A DNA stretch of 64,000 nucleotides, taken from Legionella londiniensis. GTDB lineage: Bacteria; Pseudomonadota; Gammaproteobacteria; Legionellales; Legionellaceae. Where the stretch lies: NCBI RefSeq assembly GCF_001467825.1, contig NZ_LNYK01000016.1:359503-423502 (forward strand). Direction: 5' to 3'. This document shows positions 27,752 through 36,109 of the stretch, piece after piece (the first letter of the stretch is position 1; each line of letters begins with the position of its first letter). The position numbers were made by a program, and so were the translations under genes. The notes beneath the pieces are model-generated. The model ran no database searches. It was given only the letters and a program-made list of their open reading frames with translations, and was not told the DNA's origin.

Positions 27752-28504
27752 ATGAAAGCTATCGAAGCATATATTGAATCAAAACAACAGGAATTTATGG
27801 AGCATCCGTTTTTTGAGATCCTTCAAAATTTAAATACCCTGGATGAAATCAGCTGTTTTGTTCCGGAATTGACATTTTGGGCAATGACCTTTCAGGATAT
27901 ATTGCGCTTGAATGAAGAGCGGGTTCAAGATCCTTATTTGAAAAAAATTGCCCGCCACCATCGTCTGGAAGATGCCGGCCACGAAAAATGGTTTTTACAG
28001 GATAAAAAATATATGGGAAGCCTTGGCAATTCATATTGCTGCAAAGATGATGTAGCCTGGCTATACGGCAAGGAATCGCAAGTTACCCGTGATGCGGCTT
28101 ATGCCATACTATCTGAGATATACAAAATCGATGATGAAATATTAAATATTGTCTTGCTGTTGACTCTGGAATCATCAGGACATGTATTTTTTGAAAAAGT
28201 GGCTAACCAGATTAAAAAAACAGGCGAAGATGAAAACCTGAAATATTTTTCAAGCACCCATTTGGAAGTTGAAATGGCGCACGCTATCTTTGAAGAAGAG
28301 ATGGAGCGTAAATTGCATGAGCGCAAAATTTCAGTCAATACCAGGCGTGAAGCATTAAAGCTTGTGGATCGATGCTATGAAGCATTCAACCGCATGTTTG
28401 ATGGCCTGGTTATTGTCTGCAACAGCCGCTTAAAAGCAGCTCAAGAAAGGAAAACAAAAAATGCCGCAACACATGTGGAATACAGAGAAAATCAAGCAGT
28501 GTGA
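27752..28504 (+). CDS. Heme-oxygenase-fold diiron oxidase-like protein (HDO)
   Basis: A 250-residue, all-helical cytosolic protein of the iron-containing redox enzyme group (TenA/CADD-like fold). Candidate metal ligands are visible in order: the glutamate in FVPELTFW, HxxED..H in RHHRLEDAGHEKWF, E..H in LLTLESSGHVFF, and HxxxEMAH in STHLEVEMAHA. Members carry out oxidative chemistry on amino acids or fatty acids, with unpredictable substrates. The start has a GGAGA site. Its 3' end overlaps the next gene by 44 bp, so the two are tightly coupled. Confidence 0.8.
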   Translation: MKAIEAYIESKQQEFMEHPFFEILQNLNTLDEISCFVPELTFWAMTFQDILRLNEERVQDPYLKKIARHHRLEDAGHEKWFLQDKKYMGSLGNSYCCKDDVAWLYGKESQVTRDAAYAILSEIYKIDDEILNIVLLLTLESSGHVFFEKVANQIKKTGEDENLKYFSSTHLEVEMAHAIFEEEMERKLHERKISVNTRREALKLVDRCYEAFNRMFDGLVIVCNSRLKAAQERKTKNAATHVEYRENQAV

Positions 28505-29816
28505 GCTGGAAACCAACCAGGCCCTTTTGCGTGATGAGAAGGTGCTTCAAGAATTTAATCAGGACTTTGGCCGAACCCAAATTGGTTCGGCCGCTGCTGT
28601 TTATGTTGCCCAAAACTTGGATTCATTGCAAAAACTCCTCGCTTTTGCCTGCCGCGAAAAGTTGCCCTTAACCATCAGGGCAAATGGATTAAGCCAGGCA
28701 GGGCAGTCCCTTGCCCCGAAAGGTGCGCTGAGTGTAGATATAAGCAAGCTTAACTCCAGCGTCAGTTGGCAAGATGGCCAGTTAATAGCGGGCTGCAGCG
28801 CGTCCTGGAAAGATATCATACGAGCTTCATTACAGCGTCAGTTATTGCCTTATGTTTTTCCCTATAACACCAGCCTGACCCTGGGCGGAGTGTTATCCGT
28901 GGGAGGCCTTGGTTCTTCGACATTTAAAGAAGGTATTATTGCAGGCCATGTTGATCAATTGCAGGTAGTAATCGTTGAGGGAAAGTTGCTGCATTGCAGT
29001 GAAAGTCATAATTCTGAATTATACAGGGCCTGTCTGAGCGGCACAGGTCTTTTCGGCATTATTTATGATGCTGCAATTCAATTGCGCCCTTGTAAATCCA
29101 GAGTGCGTTCGCTGACTCTGAATTATGATGATTATGGTTTATGGATTGACGATCAGTTTATCCTGAAACATTACAGTGATTATCTTGAAGCTTTTGTAAT
29201 CAATGAAAATCCAGGCCATGCCAAGCCTGTCTATGTGACTAATATCGCACTTGAATACGATGACATGCCGCCTGACTTCAATTTTATTAATAAACTGCGC
29301 CACAGGCGTTGCGGTGAAATGGAAGATAAGTCAATTTTAGATTACATCAACCGCCATGATCCGCGTTTAAACTTAATGAAAGAAAGCGGCGCCTGGTCAT
29401 TGCTTCATCCCTGGTATGAATGCTATGTCGAAAGCAATGCATTATCCAGGCATTTGGATGAAGTCATTGCCTTATTGAGTGATTCTTTGCCAGGGATTTA
29501 TCATATTTTCCCGGTAGCAAGAAAAAAACCTTATTTTTTTAAGCTGCCGGAAGGAGAAAGGATTTTAACCTTTAATGTGTTGCCTCCGGGTTTAAGGGAG
29601 GAGGAGGCAGCCAACGCAATGCAGGCATTACAAAAAGTGGATAAGTTATTACTTGGCCTTGGCGGAAAACGATACATCTCCGGCTGGTTTAGAGAAGATA
29701 TGAAAAAGGATTACTGGATTACCCACTATGGGGATAAATGGATAGAGCGCCAGAAGATAAAAGCATTGTATGATCCCTGTAATATTTTTCGTACAAGGCT
29801 TTTCCCGGCTCTATAA
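28461..29816 (+). CDS. FAD-linked oxidase, cytokinin-dehydrogenase-like
   Basis: A 451-residue flavoprotein of the PCMH (VAO) superfamily. The FAD domain shows IRANGLSQAGQSL, TLGGVLSVGGLGSSTF and SGTGLFGIIYDA, and the C-terminal half resembles the substrate domain of plant cytokinin dehydrogenases. The histidine that covalently holds FAD in those enzymes (GHS) is Leu77 here (GLS), so FAD is probably bound non-covalently. The start overlaps the HDO gene by 44 bp. No signal peptide is seen. Its likely substrate is the product of its coupled partner, which is an inference. Confidence 0.85.
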   Translation: MPQHMWNTEKIKQCELETNQALLRDEKVLQEFNQDFGRTQIGSAAAVYVAQNLDSLQKLLAFACREKLPLTIRANGLSQAGQSLAPKGALSVDISKLNSSVSWQDGQLIAGCSASWKDIIRASLQRQLLPYVFPYNTSLTLGGVLSVGGLGSSTFKEGIIAGHVDQLQVVIVEGKLLHCSESHNSELYRACLSGTGLFGIIYDAAIQLRPCKSRVRSLTLNYDDYGLWIDDQFILKHYSDYLEAFVINENPGHAKPVYVTNIALEYDDMPPDFNFINKLRHRRCGEMEDKSILDYINRHDPRLNLMKESGAWSLLHPWYECYVESNALSRHLDEVIALLSDSLPGIYHIFPVARKKPYFFKLPEGERILTFNVLPPGLREEEAANAMQALQKVDKLLLGLGGKRYISGWFREDMKKDYWITHYGDKWIERQKIKALYDPCNIFRTRLFPAL

Positions 29817-29836
29817 AATATCAAAAAGAGTAGATT

Positions 29837-30337
29837 GTGTATAAATATTTAAACAAAGAATCATTTAAACCCATTGCTGTCCAAATAATTTGCGTGATTT
29901 TGCTTTTTTTGATTTTTTGGCAAATTGCATCCGGTATGAGGGCCGTTGCTCAATATCGGGATTTGGCAAGCGCAAAAAATATTGCTCTTGAGCAACCAAT
30001 CAGCCAGGACAGTTTTGCAGTAGCCCCGGCGCTTAATGCGCCTCTCTTTGGCGAATACATTCCAGAAAAGCTGAACAAGATCCAGCAATCGATGCTGAAC
30101 CTTGAAGTAGTGGGCATTATCCTTGCGGATCAAGAAGAAAACTCACAAGTTATCATTCGCATGAGTGATGGCGAAGAACAAAGCTTTCGCATGGGAGATA
30201 GCCTGCCTGGCGGTGCGCTTATTAAAAAAATTACCGAAGAAGGCATTCTTGTTATAAGAAACGGCACATTGGAGAGTTTAAGTTTCCCCAAAAATGAATT
30301 AATCTTTGAACCGCCTGCTAAAGCATTGGTTCATTAA
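29837..30337 (+). CDS. lspC: Type II secretion protein LspC (GspC)
   Basis: LspC is the inner-membrane clamp protein that links the type II secretion platform to the secretin. The 166 residues have a short cytosolic start, one transmembrane helix (about 13-31) and a periplasmic HR domain: NAPLFGEY, LNLEVVGIILADQEENSQVIIR, then DGEEQSFRMGDSLPGGALIKKI. There is no C-terminal PDZ domain, which suits the short Legionella form. It starts at a GTG 20 bp after the FAD oxidase gene. In L. pneumophila lspC also lies away from the other lsp genes. Confidence 0.9.
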   Translation: MYKYLNKESFKPIAVQIICVILLFLIFWQIASGMRAVAQYRDLASAKNIALEQPISQDSFAVAPALNAPLFGEYIPEKLNKIQQSMLNLEVVGIILADQEENSQVIIRMSDGEEQSFRMGDSLPGGALIKKITEEGILVIRNGTLESLSFPKNELIFEPPAKALVH

Positions 30338-30348
30338 GGTGGTTATTT

Positions 30349-30672
30349 ATGCGTTTTAAATGGTTGATCCCTGTGTTTTTTGGTTTTTTTACTCTATATG
30401 GCTGCTCAATGACGCAGATTAATCTGCAAGAGGGCATTAAAAGCTTCCAGGAACAAAATTACAGGCAGGCTTTTATCCGTCTAAAACCTGAAGCAGAAAA
30501 AGGAAATCCAGATGCGCAGTATGCTGTCGGCTACATGTACTATTATGGAGAAGGGGTGACGGAAGATAAACAAAAAGCCATGTACTGGATAAGCTGTGCC
30601 GCAAAAGCAGGGCAGGCAGATGCGATTGAAGCCATGCACATCCTGCAAAATCCGCCGCCATTAACCAAATAA
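30349..30672 (+). CDS. Small Sel1-repeat lipoprotein
   Basis: A 107-residue predicted lipoprotein. The signal MRFKWLIPVFFGFFTLYGC ends in a lipobox (LYGC, Cys19), so it should be membrane-anchored on the periplasmic side. One Sel1 repeat follows: GNPDAQYAVGYMYYYGEGV then KAMYWISCAAKAG. Sel1 repeats mediate protein contacts. The gene starts 11 bp after lspC with an AAGGTGG site, so it is likely co-transcribed and may serve secretion, but that link is only positional. Confidence 0.85.
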   Translation: MRFKWLIPVFFGFFTLYGCSMTQINLQEGIKSFQEQNYRQAFIRLKPEAEKGNPDAQYAVGYMYYYGEGVTEDKQKAMYWISCAAKAGQADAIEAMHILQNPPPLTK

Positions 30673-30684
30673 CCTGTGTTATAG

Positions 30685-30714
30685 ATCGGATGAGGCTTGA
30701 GGTCGTCATCCGAT
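30685..30714. terminator. Hairpin after the lspC-Sel1 pair
   Basis: ATCGGATGA pairs perfectly with TCATCCGAT around GGCTTGAGGTCG. It lies between convergent genes. There is no long T-run, so it is either a weak terminator or another REP-like palindrome. Confidence 0.5.
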
Positions 30715-30772
30715 ATGTGGATTTATTGATGCGTTCTTAGCAGAGGCGGGCTCCAGCAAGGATATGGCCGTA

Positions 30773-31771
30773 TTATTTATTAGGGCCTTTCTTAACCAGG
30801 TCATCCAGAGCTTCTTCAACGGAGTTGATATTTTTCATGCTGTTAGTATCAGTAAAGAAAAATGTGGCTCTCAAGCTTGGAGATTTGCGGGTTGCCAGTG
30901 AGTGCACCAGGTGACCTGCGGCACGGGCTGCCATAATTGCAGCGCCTACGCCGGTTAAGGCCAGCATGATATTGGCAACAATCGGCTTCCAAACCTTGCG
31001 GTGGCGACTCATACTGCCATCCTCGCTGTGCAACATCTCCTTAAATTGATTCTGGAATAATTGGATATCGCGCTCATTTTTAAATGCATTTTTAATAGCT
31101 TTTATTTCACTAGGGCTACCATCCAGCCCATGAGCCTCAAGGCCAAGCCGCTCGCACAGTTTTTTATGTAAAGTTAAAATGGTCTTGCTTTTATCAACGC
31201 CTTCTTGCGCTAGTTTGTTACCATAGTCACGCATTTTTGCAAGGGCATGAATGAGTTTTTGAGCCGGTTTTTCAATTTCCTTATACAAGGCCTCTCCGCT
31301 AATCAAATCTTTTTTAAACTCCTCTATACCTTGACCGGTTTTTGCTGAGGTGATAAAAACCGCTGGCCGCTCTGAAGGTTTGGTGAATAGCTTATTTATC
31401 ACTTGCTGCAAATCTTCATTGCTTTCCAGTGATAAATCATGTTTGGTACCTACCACAAGAATTTGCGCCTGGTCTTTGTTAGACTGACGAAACCACTCGA
31501 TCTCTTCTTTTATCTTCTGTTCATCAATTTCTTTTGATAAATCAACGCAGTATATGCCAATGTTAGCGTTTTGGGCATAGACTCGAATTATGGGCTCGAA
31601 ACGGGGGTTACTTGATGTGTCCCATAGTCCTAATCTTCTAGAACCAGTTTCAATGAAATCAAAGTCGACACCAACTGTGGGTTTTGGTTCATGAAATTCC
31701 TTTCCAGCTAAGCGATGAGTCAAGCTGGTTGTTCCAGCCCCCCAAAAATAACAGTTTAATGCTCCGCTCAT
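30773..31771 (-). CDS. Rab-like GTPase-fold protein with degenerate P-loop, candidate effector
   Basis: A 332-residue protein. Residues 1-165 follow the Rab/Ras fold: TVGVDFDF (32-39, switch I and RabF1-like), WDTSSNPRF (50-58, in place of WDTAGQERF), GTKHD (108-112, in place of GNKxD) and TSAK (141-144). The P-loop is degenerate: YFWGAGTTS lacks the first glycine and the lysine (Thr14), and the switch II Gly-Gln is lost, so GTP hydrolysis is doubtful. A helical region and a hydrophobic segment (about 265-290) follow, then the tail SPSLRATFFFTD. A Rab fold with a membrane segment suggests a host-directed Dot/Icm effector, which is inference. Confidence 0.82.
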   Translation of the reverse strand: MSGALNCYFWGAGTTSLTHRLAGKEFHEPKPTVGVDFDFIETGSRRLGLWDTSSNPRFEPIIRVYAQNANIGIYCVDLSKEIDEQKIKEEIEWFRQSNKDQAQILVVGTKHDLSLESNEDLQQVINKLFTKPSERPAVFITSAKTGQGIEEFKKDLISGEALYKEIEKPAQKLIHALAKMRDYGNKLAQEGVDKSKTILTLHKKLCERLGLEAHGLDGSPSEIKAIKNAFKNERDIQLFQNQFKEMLHSEDGSMSRHRKVWKPIVANIMLALTGVGAAIMAARAAGHLVHSLATRKSPSLRATFFFTDTNSMKNINSVEEALDDLVKKGPNK

Positions 31772-31935
31772 GATAAATTATTTTTTAATCAGCATGCTAG
31801 TTATTTTAGCATAAAAAGATTAAGAAAACCTTATGCACTCATTTTGCTATTTTTTGTCATTCTCGCGCGGCAGCTTTGGTCGGGTCATTGACCCAATCTG
31901 CACATACTTGACTGGCTGTCTAATTGATTGGTTGC

Positions 31936-32895
31936 CTAGCTTAGTCCGGCATTGAGCAGTAAGGAAATCACATAGCAACAATAGATAAGCAGTAGAAGAC
32001 CGCCTTGCCAGCGGCCGATTTTTCTTTTTTCCTGGTAATTGAACCATAAAAGGATGGCGGTGACAGCAAACATGACCGGTATGTCACGCCATAAAAGCAC
32101 ATGGCTGATGGCTTCGGGGTTAATGATGCTTGGGAAAATCAATACAGCAAGCAGATTAAAGATATTTGAACCCAAGATGTTGCCTACGGCAATGTCATCC
32201 TGCTTTTTGTAAGCTGCCCAAACTGAAGTTGCAAGTTGAGGGAGGCTTGTTCCGATTGCAATAACGGTTAAGCCAATCGTCAATTCATTAAGCCCCAGCC
32301 ATGAGGCAAGATATGCCGCGTTTTCTACCAGAAAATGGCCGCTCACTGTCAGCAGAATAATCCCGAAAAAGAGACTGGCCATATTCATTTTTATTGAGCG
32401 CTTGCTGGCAAGCATCTTGTTGTATTCCCTATAGAAAACATCGCGTGCGGAGCTGCGTGCGAGGTAGATAAGATAACCAATGGTCAAAATTAAGGCAACC
32501 AAAAGCAGGCAGCCGTCAATAATGCCTAAATAGCCATCAATCATTAATGAATACGTAAAAAGCATGATCACAAAAATCAGGGGATATTCGCGTCTTAGCA
32601 GGGAAGATTGTAAAGTCAGAGGGCGCAGGAGCAATATAATCCCAAGAATTAAACCGATATTGGCAATATTTGAACCAATGGCATTGCCCAGCGCAAGATT
32701 GTTTTTACCCTCAAGCGCCGAAGTCAGGCCCACGATAATTTCAGGGGCGGATGTCGCCATGCCGACAATAGTTAAGCCGATAACCAATGGAGAAACCCGA
32801 TAATATTGGGCAATGCCTGATGCGCTGTTGACCAGATGGTTTGCTGCCCAAAAAAGGCCGATAAAACACAATAGGGTGATAATGAGTGCACTCAT
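31936..32895 (-). CDS. Calcium/sodium antiporter, YrbG/CaxA family
   Basis: A 319-residue inner-membrane cation exchanger with about ten helices in two inverted halves. The two alpha-repeats are visible: VGMATSAPEIIVGLTSAL then GNAIGSNIANIG in the first, and IAIGTSLPQLATSVWAA then GNILGSNIFNLLAV in the second. The second repeat has Gln where most members have Glu (GTSLPE), which may affect ion coupling. It is followed downstream by a 164-bp gap before the Rab-like gene, and lies 35 bp after mutY. Confidence 0.92.
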   Translation of the reverse strand: MSALIITLLCFIGLFWAANHLVNSASGIAQYYRVSPLVIGLTIVGMATSAPEIIVGLTSALEGKNNLALGNAIGSNIANIGLILGIILLLRPLTLQSSLLRREYPLIFVIMLFTYSLMIDGYLGIIDGCLLLVALILTIGYLIYLARSSARDVFYREYNKMLASKRSIKMNMASLFFGIILLTVSGHFLVENAAYLASWLGLNELTIGLTVIAIGTSLPQLATSVWAAYKKQDDIAVGNILGSNIFNLLAVLIFPSIINPEAISHVLLWRDIPVMFAVTAILLWFNYQEKRKIGRWQGGLLLLIYCCYVISLLLNAGLS

Positions 32896-32930
32896 AATAG
32901 TTCTCAGGTTAGCTGGTTTTATATCATACG

Positions 32931-34016
32931 TTATTCGCTCGACAACTCAACCATTTCAGGCTTTTTAGTGTTGATAAAATGTTGGATGATCCTGATAACC
33001 GGTTTTGCCAATCCGAGAGAGAAGATTTCATCGGCTCTGAAAAATCGCCCATTAACAGATGGATTGGGCGCGTGAAAGTTTACTGCGCATAAGGAAAATG
33101 CTTTTATATTGAGGGTAAAGTGTGTAAAGCCATGCCTGAATGCGGCTAATGCCCGCGGTTCATCAACGTGAAGCAAATAAGTTTCCAGAAGGTGGGTTCT
33201 GGCGCACTGATTTTCATCAATACTCGGCAAGCACCATAAGCCGCCCCAAATTCCTGATGGGGGGCGTTTTTCAAGAAAGATAAGATTATCTCTATTGTGG
33301 ATGAGTAGAAATTGCTTTGTTAAGGCAGGTTTAATCTTTTTTTCTTTTTTTTTCGGTATGTTTTTGACTTGCTTTGTCAAAAAAGCCTGGCAGTTTTGCT
33401 GCAGAGGGCACAGCTCACAGGTCGGGTTTCTCGCAAGGCAACAGGTAGCGCCTAAATCCATAATCGCCTGGGTATAGTCAGCGCATTGTTGCGAAGGCAT
33501 GCAGGCATCAGCAAGCTTCCAGAGCTTTTGCTTTACATGGGTGAGTTCGAGGGAGTCTGATATTAAAAAAAAGCGGCTAAGTACGCGTTTAACATTCCCG
33601 TCCAAAATAGGAGTGCGTTGATTGTAAGCGAGAGACGCGATGGCCGCGGCGGTAGATTCGCCAATGCCAGGCAGCCTTGTTAATTCAGATACCTTATCAG
33701 GAATGACGCCATTGTGCGTTTCGCATATCATCCTGGCTGTTTTATGGAGGTTTCGGCCGCGGCTGTAATAGCCAAGGCCAGACCATAAGGCGAGAACATC
33801 GTCTTCTTCTGCGCCTGCCAGGCTTCGGATGTCAGGAAACCGGTTGATAAAGCGGATAAAATAAGGAATAACCGTTTTGACCTGAGTTTGCTGCAGCATG
33901 ATTTCGGACAACCAAACCCGATACGGGGTTCTGGGATTTTGCCAGGGCAAATCGCGCCGCCCGTGTTGCTGATACCAGGCGAGCAGGGGGAGCGCGAATT
34001 GTTGCAAAAGCGCCAT
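32931..34016 (-). CDS. mutY: A/G-specific adenine glycosylase MutY
   Basis: MutY removes adenine mispaired with 8-oxoguanine in base-excision repair. The 361 residues show RDLPWQNPRTPYRVWLSEIM, QQTQVKTVIPYF, the helix-hairpin-helix LPGIGESTAAAIAS with the catalytic aspartate in ILDGNVKRVL, and the 4Fe-4S cysteines in CCLARNPTCELCPLQQNC. The C-terminal NUDIX-like domain that reads 8-oxoG is present (about 230-350). The gene lies 8 bp downstream of trhO on the same strand. Confidence 0.97.
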   Translation of the reverse strand: MALLQQFALPLLAWYQQHGRRDLPWQNPRTPYRVWLSEIMLQQTQVKTVIPYFIRFINRFPDIRSLAGAEEDDVLALWSGLGYYSRGRNLHKTARMICETHNGVIPDKVSELTRLPGIGESTAAAIASLAYNQRTPILDGNVKRVLSRFFLISDSLELTHVKQKLWKLADACMPSQQCADYTQAIMDLGATCCLARNPTCELCPLQQNCQAFLTKQVKNIPKKKEKKIKPALTKQFLLIHNRDNLIFLEKRPPSGIWGGLWCLPSIDENQCARTHLLETYLLHVDEPRALAAFRHGFTHFTLNIKAFSLCAVNFHAPNPSVNGRFFRADEIFSLGLAKPVIRIIQHFINTKKPEMVELSSE

Positions 34017-34024
34017 AGCCTTAA

Positions 34025-34729
34025 TTATTTATAAACGGCGATGCGATCATCAAACACAAAGCACGTGCCTTCCCAAAGGGATTGTTCTTCAGGAATTGTG
34101 TCAAGATAATTCAGAATCCCGCCTTTTAAATGATATACTTCCTTGAAACCAAGTTTTTTTAAATAGGCGGTTGATTTTTCACACCGAATGCCGCCCGTAC
34201 AACACATGGCGATTTTTTTATCTTTTTTATCCATGAGATGCTTTTCCACATATTTCGGAAAATCCCTGAAGTTATCCGTTTGGGGATTAATTGCATTTTT
34301 AAATGTTCCCAACTGAATTTCATAACCATTACGGGTATCAATAAGCATCACTTGCGGATCGGAAATCAAGTCATTCCATTCTTCCGGAGACACGTAGGTT
34401 CCGCTTGATTCCAATGGATTTACTCCTTCTACGCCCATGGTTACAATTTCCTTACGGAATTTGATTTTAGCTTTAGCAAAAGGCACAAAATCATCAAATG
34501 TTTCTTTAAACCACAAGTCGTTAAAACGCAAATCCTCGCGCAGAAAGCTGTAGAAGTTTTCCATGTCAGAAGGAAGCCCGGCAACGCTGCCGTTAATTCC
34601 TTCTTCAGCGAGGATGATTGTGCCTAAAAGATGATTGTTGTTCATGGCTTCAAGCAACGGTGTTTTTAAGGCTTGAAAATCAGGAAGATGAACAAATTTG
34701 TAAAAAGAGGCAATAACGTAGTTTTTCAT
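34025..34729 (-). CDS. trhO: tRNA uridine-34 hydroxylase TrhO (rhodanese family)
   Basis: TrhO (YceA) makes 5-hydroxyuridine at position 34 of tRNAs, the precursor of cmo5U and mo5U. Its 234 residues hold an N-terminal ferredoxin-like domain with [16 protein letters not shown] and a rhodanese domain with the catalytic cysteine in [25 protein letters not shown] is also a family hallmark. The length is shorter than E. coli YceA (about 350), as in many gammaproteobacteria. It leads a run into mutY. Confidence 0.92.
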   Translation of the reverse strand: MKNYVIASFYKFVHLPDFQALKTPLLEAMNNNHLLGTIILAEEGINGSVAGLPSDMENFYSFLREDLRFNDLWFKETFDDFVPFAKAKIKFRKEIVTMGVEGVNPLESSGTYVSPEEWNDLISDPQVMLIDTRNGYEIQLGTFKNAINPQTDNFRDFPKYVEKHLMDKKDKKIAMCCTGGIRCEKSTAYLKKLGFKEVYHLKGGILNYLDTIPEEQSLWEGTCFVFDDRIAVYK

Positions 34730-35041
34730 GCTTCACCTGGTTAATAAAAACTGCTCTGAAAAAGGCAGATAAGATACCATATTTTCAAGTATAGTGCTTT
34801 ACATAACCTCTATAGATCCAAGGCCTGCGCATGAAAAAACTCTTGACTTCTACGTTCGGTTTATCCGCGGAATCCAGTGATTTTGAATCAAATGCTGGAT
34901 CCCGCGAACAAGTCGCGGGACGTGGAACCAGGAGTCAAGTTGACCTCATCTAATTCAAGTTTGATTTTCATGCGTAGGCCCTGTCTATAGATATCCATTG
35001 CAGCCTGTATCAAGCTTCATGCGGGTATCCACTGTTTTCTT
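34730..35041. other. 312-bp intergenic region containing a hairpin element
   Basis: Between trhO and pdxB, both on the minus strand. More than half of it is the element at 34822-34980. The rest is AT-rich and no gene is supported. Confidence 0.5.
34822..34980. repeat. Hairpin element with terminal inverted repeats, copy 2
   Basis: A 159-bp element with ends GGCCTGCGCATGAAAA and TTTTCATGCGTAGGCC, inverted repeats that differ at a single position. Inside, TCCCGCG (34900-34906) pairs perfectly with CGCGGGA (34914-34920), and an alternative longer pairing involves CGCGGAATCCAG and CTGGATCCCGCG. The left side also repeats the GTCAAG-type motif of copy 1 (3333-3434). It looks like a non-autonomous MITE with no coding capacity. 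Confidence 0.65.
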
Positions 35042-36109
35042 TTACATGACTCCAATCAATTTTTTAAACTGTTGATTCATTTCAGGCGCATCAAAAAAAG
35101 AAAAATCATGGCGCGCATTATGCGCAGGCCGCAGTGCCAGGAAAGCATCTTTCTTATTGCCGGCATTTTTTAATGCTGCCGTTTCTATTGTTGGATTATA
35201 GAGATTAAGAATGAAATCCTGCCAGCTATGTTGAGCTAAAGCCTTTGGTTGTTTTGGGCTTTCTTGATGTTTAAATTCCGGGGCGGACAATCCAAAAAAC
35301 TGATGGATTTGCGCACTGGTTTGGACAACAGCCGCAATTTTGGCCTCAATGCTATGCCCTGCAATATGCGGCGTACAAATTTCGGCAAATTCGACAATAC
35401 GCTCATCAACCTGAGGTTCTCCCGTGTATACGTCCGTGCAATAGGTAATGGGGGTTTTTGATTGCAGCAGGGCTTCTTCATGCACGATGCTTCCGCGCGC
35501 TGCATTGATAATGGCTGCGCCGGGCTTGATTTTAGCGAGAAAGTCCGCATCAATTAAATTGCGGCTGGGGTAAGGCTTGGTATCATGGAGATTTGCATGA
35601 ATGCATAATAAATCGCAGGAAAACAATGCTTCTTTTGGGTAATAGGTTTCTTTGGGATTTTCTTCTGCCTTGATGGGATCGAAGCGCAGCACTTTGAAAC
35701 CCAGCGTTCGCAGGCGTTTTGCGACCTCGCTTCCAACTTTTCCAGCCCCGATAATACCGGCTTTTCGCCCAGTAAGTTTTTTTGCCTTATCCAAATGAGC
35801 TATTGAGCTTACGACATAATCAGCAACGGCTACAGCATTTGAGCCATGGGCATTAAATAAAGCGATGCCGTTTTTTTTCAAATAATTGCTATCGATATGA
35901 TCAATTCCGCTGCTTGCGGTAGCAACCGCTTGGAGGGAGGAGCCGTCTATCAGATCTGCTGTAACTTTCAGGGTCGAGCGGCAAAGCAGAACGTCTGCCT
36001 TTGGTAATAAGCTTTTCAACTCATCCTCATTTTTGTATCGCTCAAGAATGAGCGGCTTGGGAAATAACGGCCCTAATTCGGGTAAACTGGCATCTGCGAG
36101 TACTATCAT
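35042..36109 (-). CDS. pdxB: Erythronate-4-phosphate dehydrogenase
   Basis: PdxB oxidises 4-phospho-D-erythronate in the DXP-dependent pyridoxal phosphate pathway. It is a 355-residue D-2-hydroxyacid dehydrogenase. The NAD motif is GIIGAGKVGSEVAKRL, and catalytic residues lie in NAARGSIVHEEAL (Arg), VDERI (Glu) and CTPHIAGHSIEAK (His). The C-terminal dimerisation domain (about 285-355) distinguishes PdxB from other members. Its start overlaps the stop of the site-2 protease gene by 4 bp, so the two are coupled. Confidence 0.95.
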   Translation of the reverse strand: MIVLADASLPELGPLFPKPLILERYKNEDELKSLLPKADVLLCRSTLKVTADLIDGSSLQAVATASSGIDHIDSNYLKKNGIALFNAHGSNAVAVADYVVSSIAHLDKAKKLTGRKAGIIGAGKVGSEVAKRLRTLGFKVLRFDPIKAEENPKETYYPKEALFSCDLLCIHANLHDTKPYPSRNLIDADFLAKIKPGAAIINAARGSIVHEEALLQSKTPITYCTDVYTGEPQVDERIVEFAEICTPHIAGHSIEAKIAAVVQTSAQIHQFFGLSAPEFKHQESPKQPKALAQHSWQDFILNLYNPTIETAALKNAGNKKDAFLALRPAHNARHDFSFFDAPEMNQQFKKLIGVM

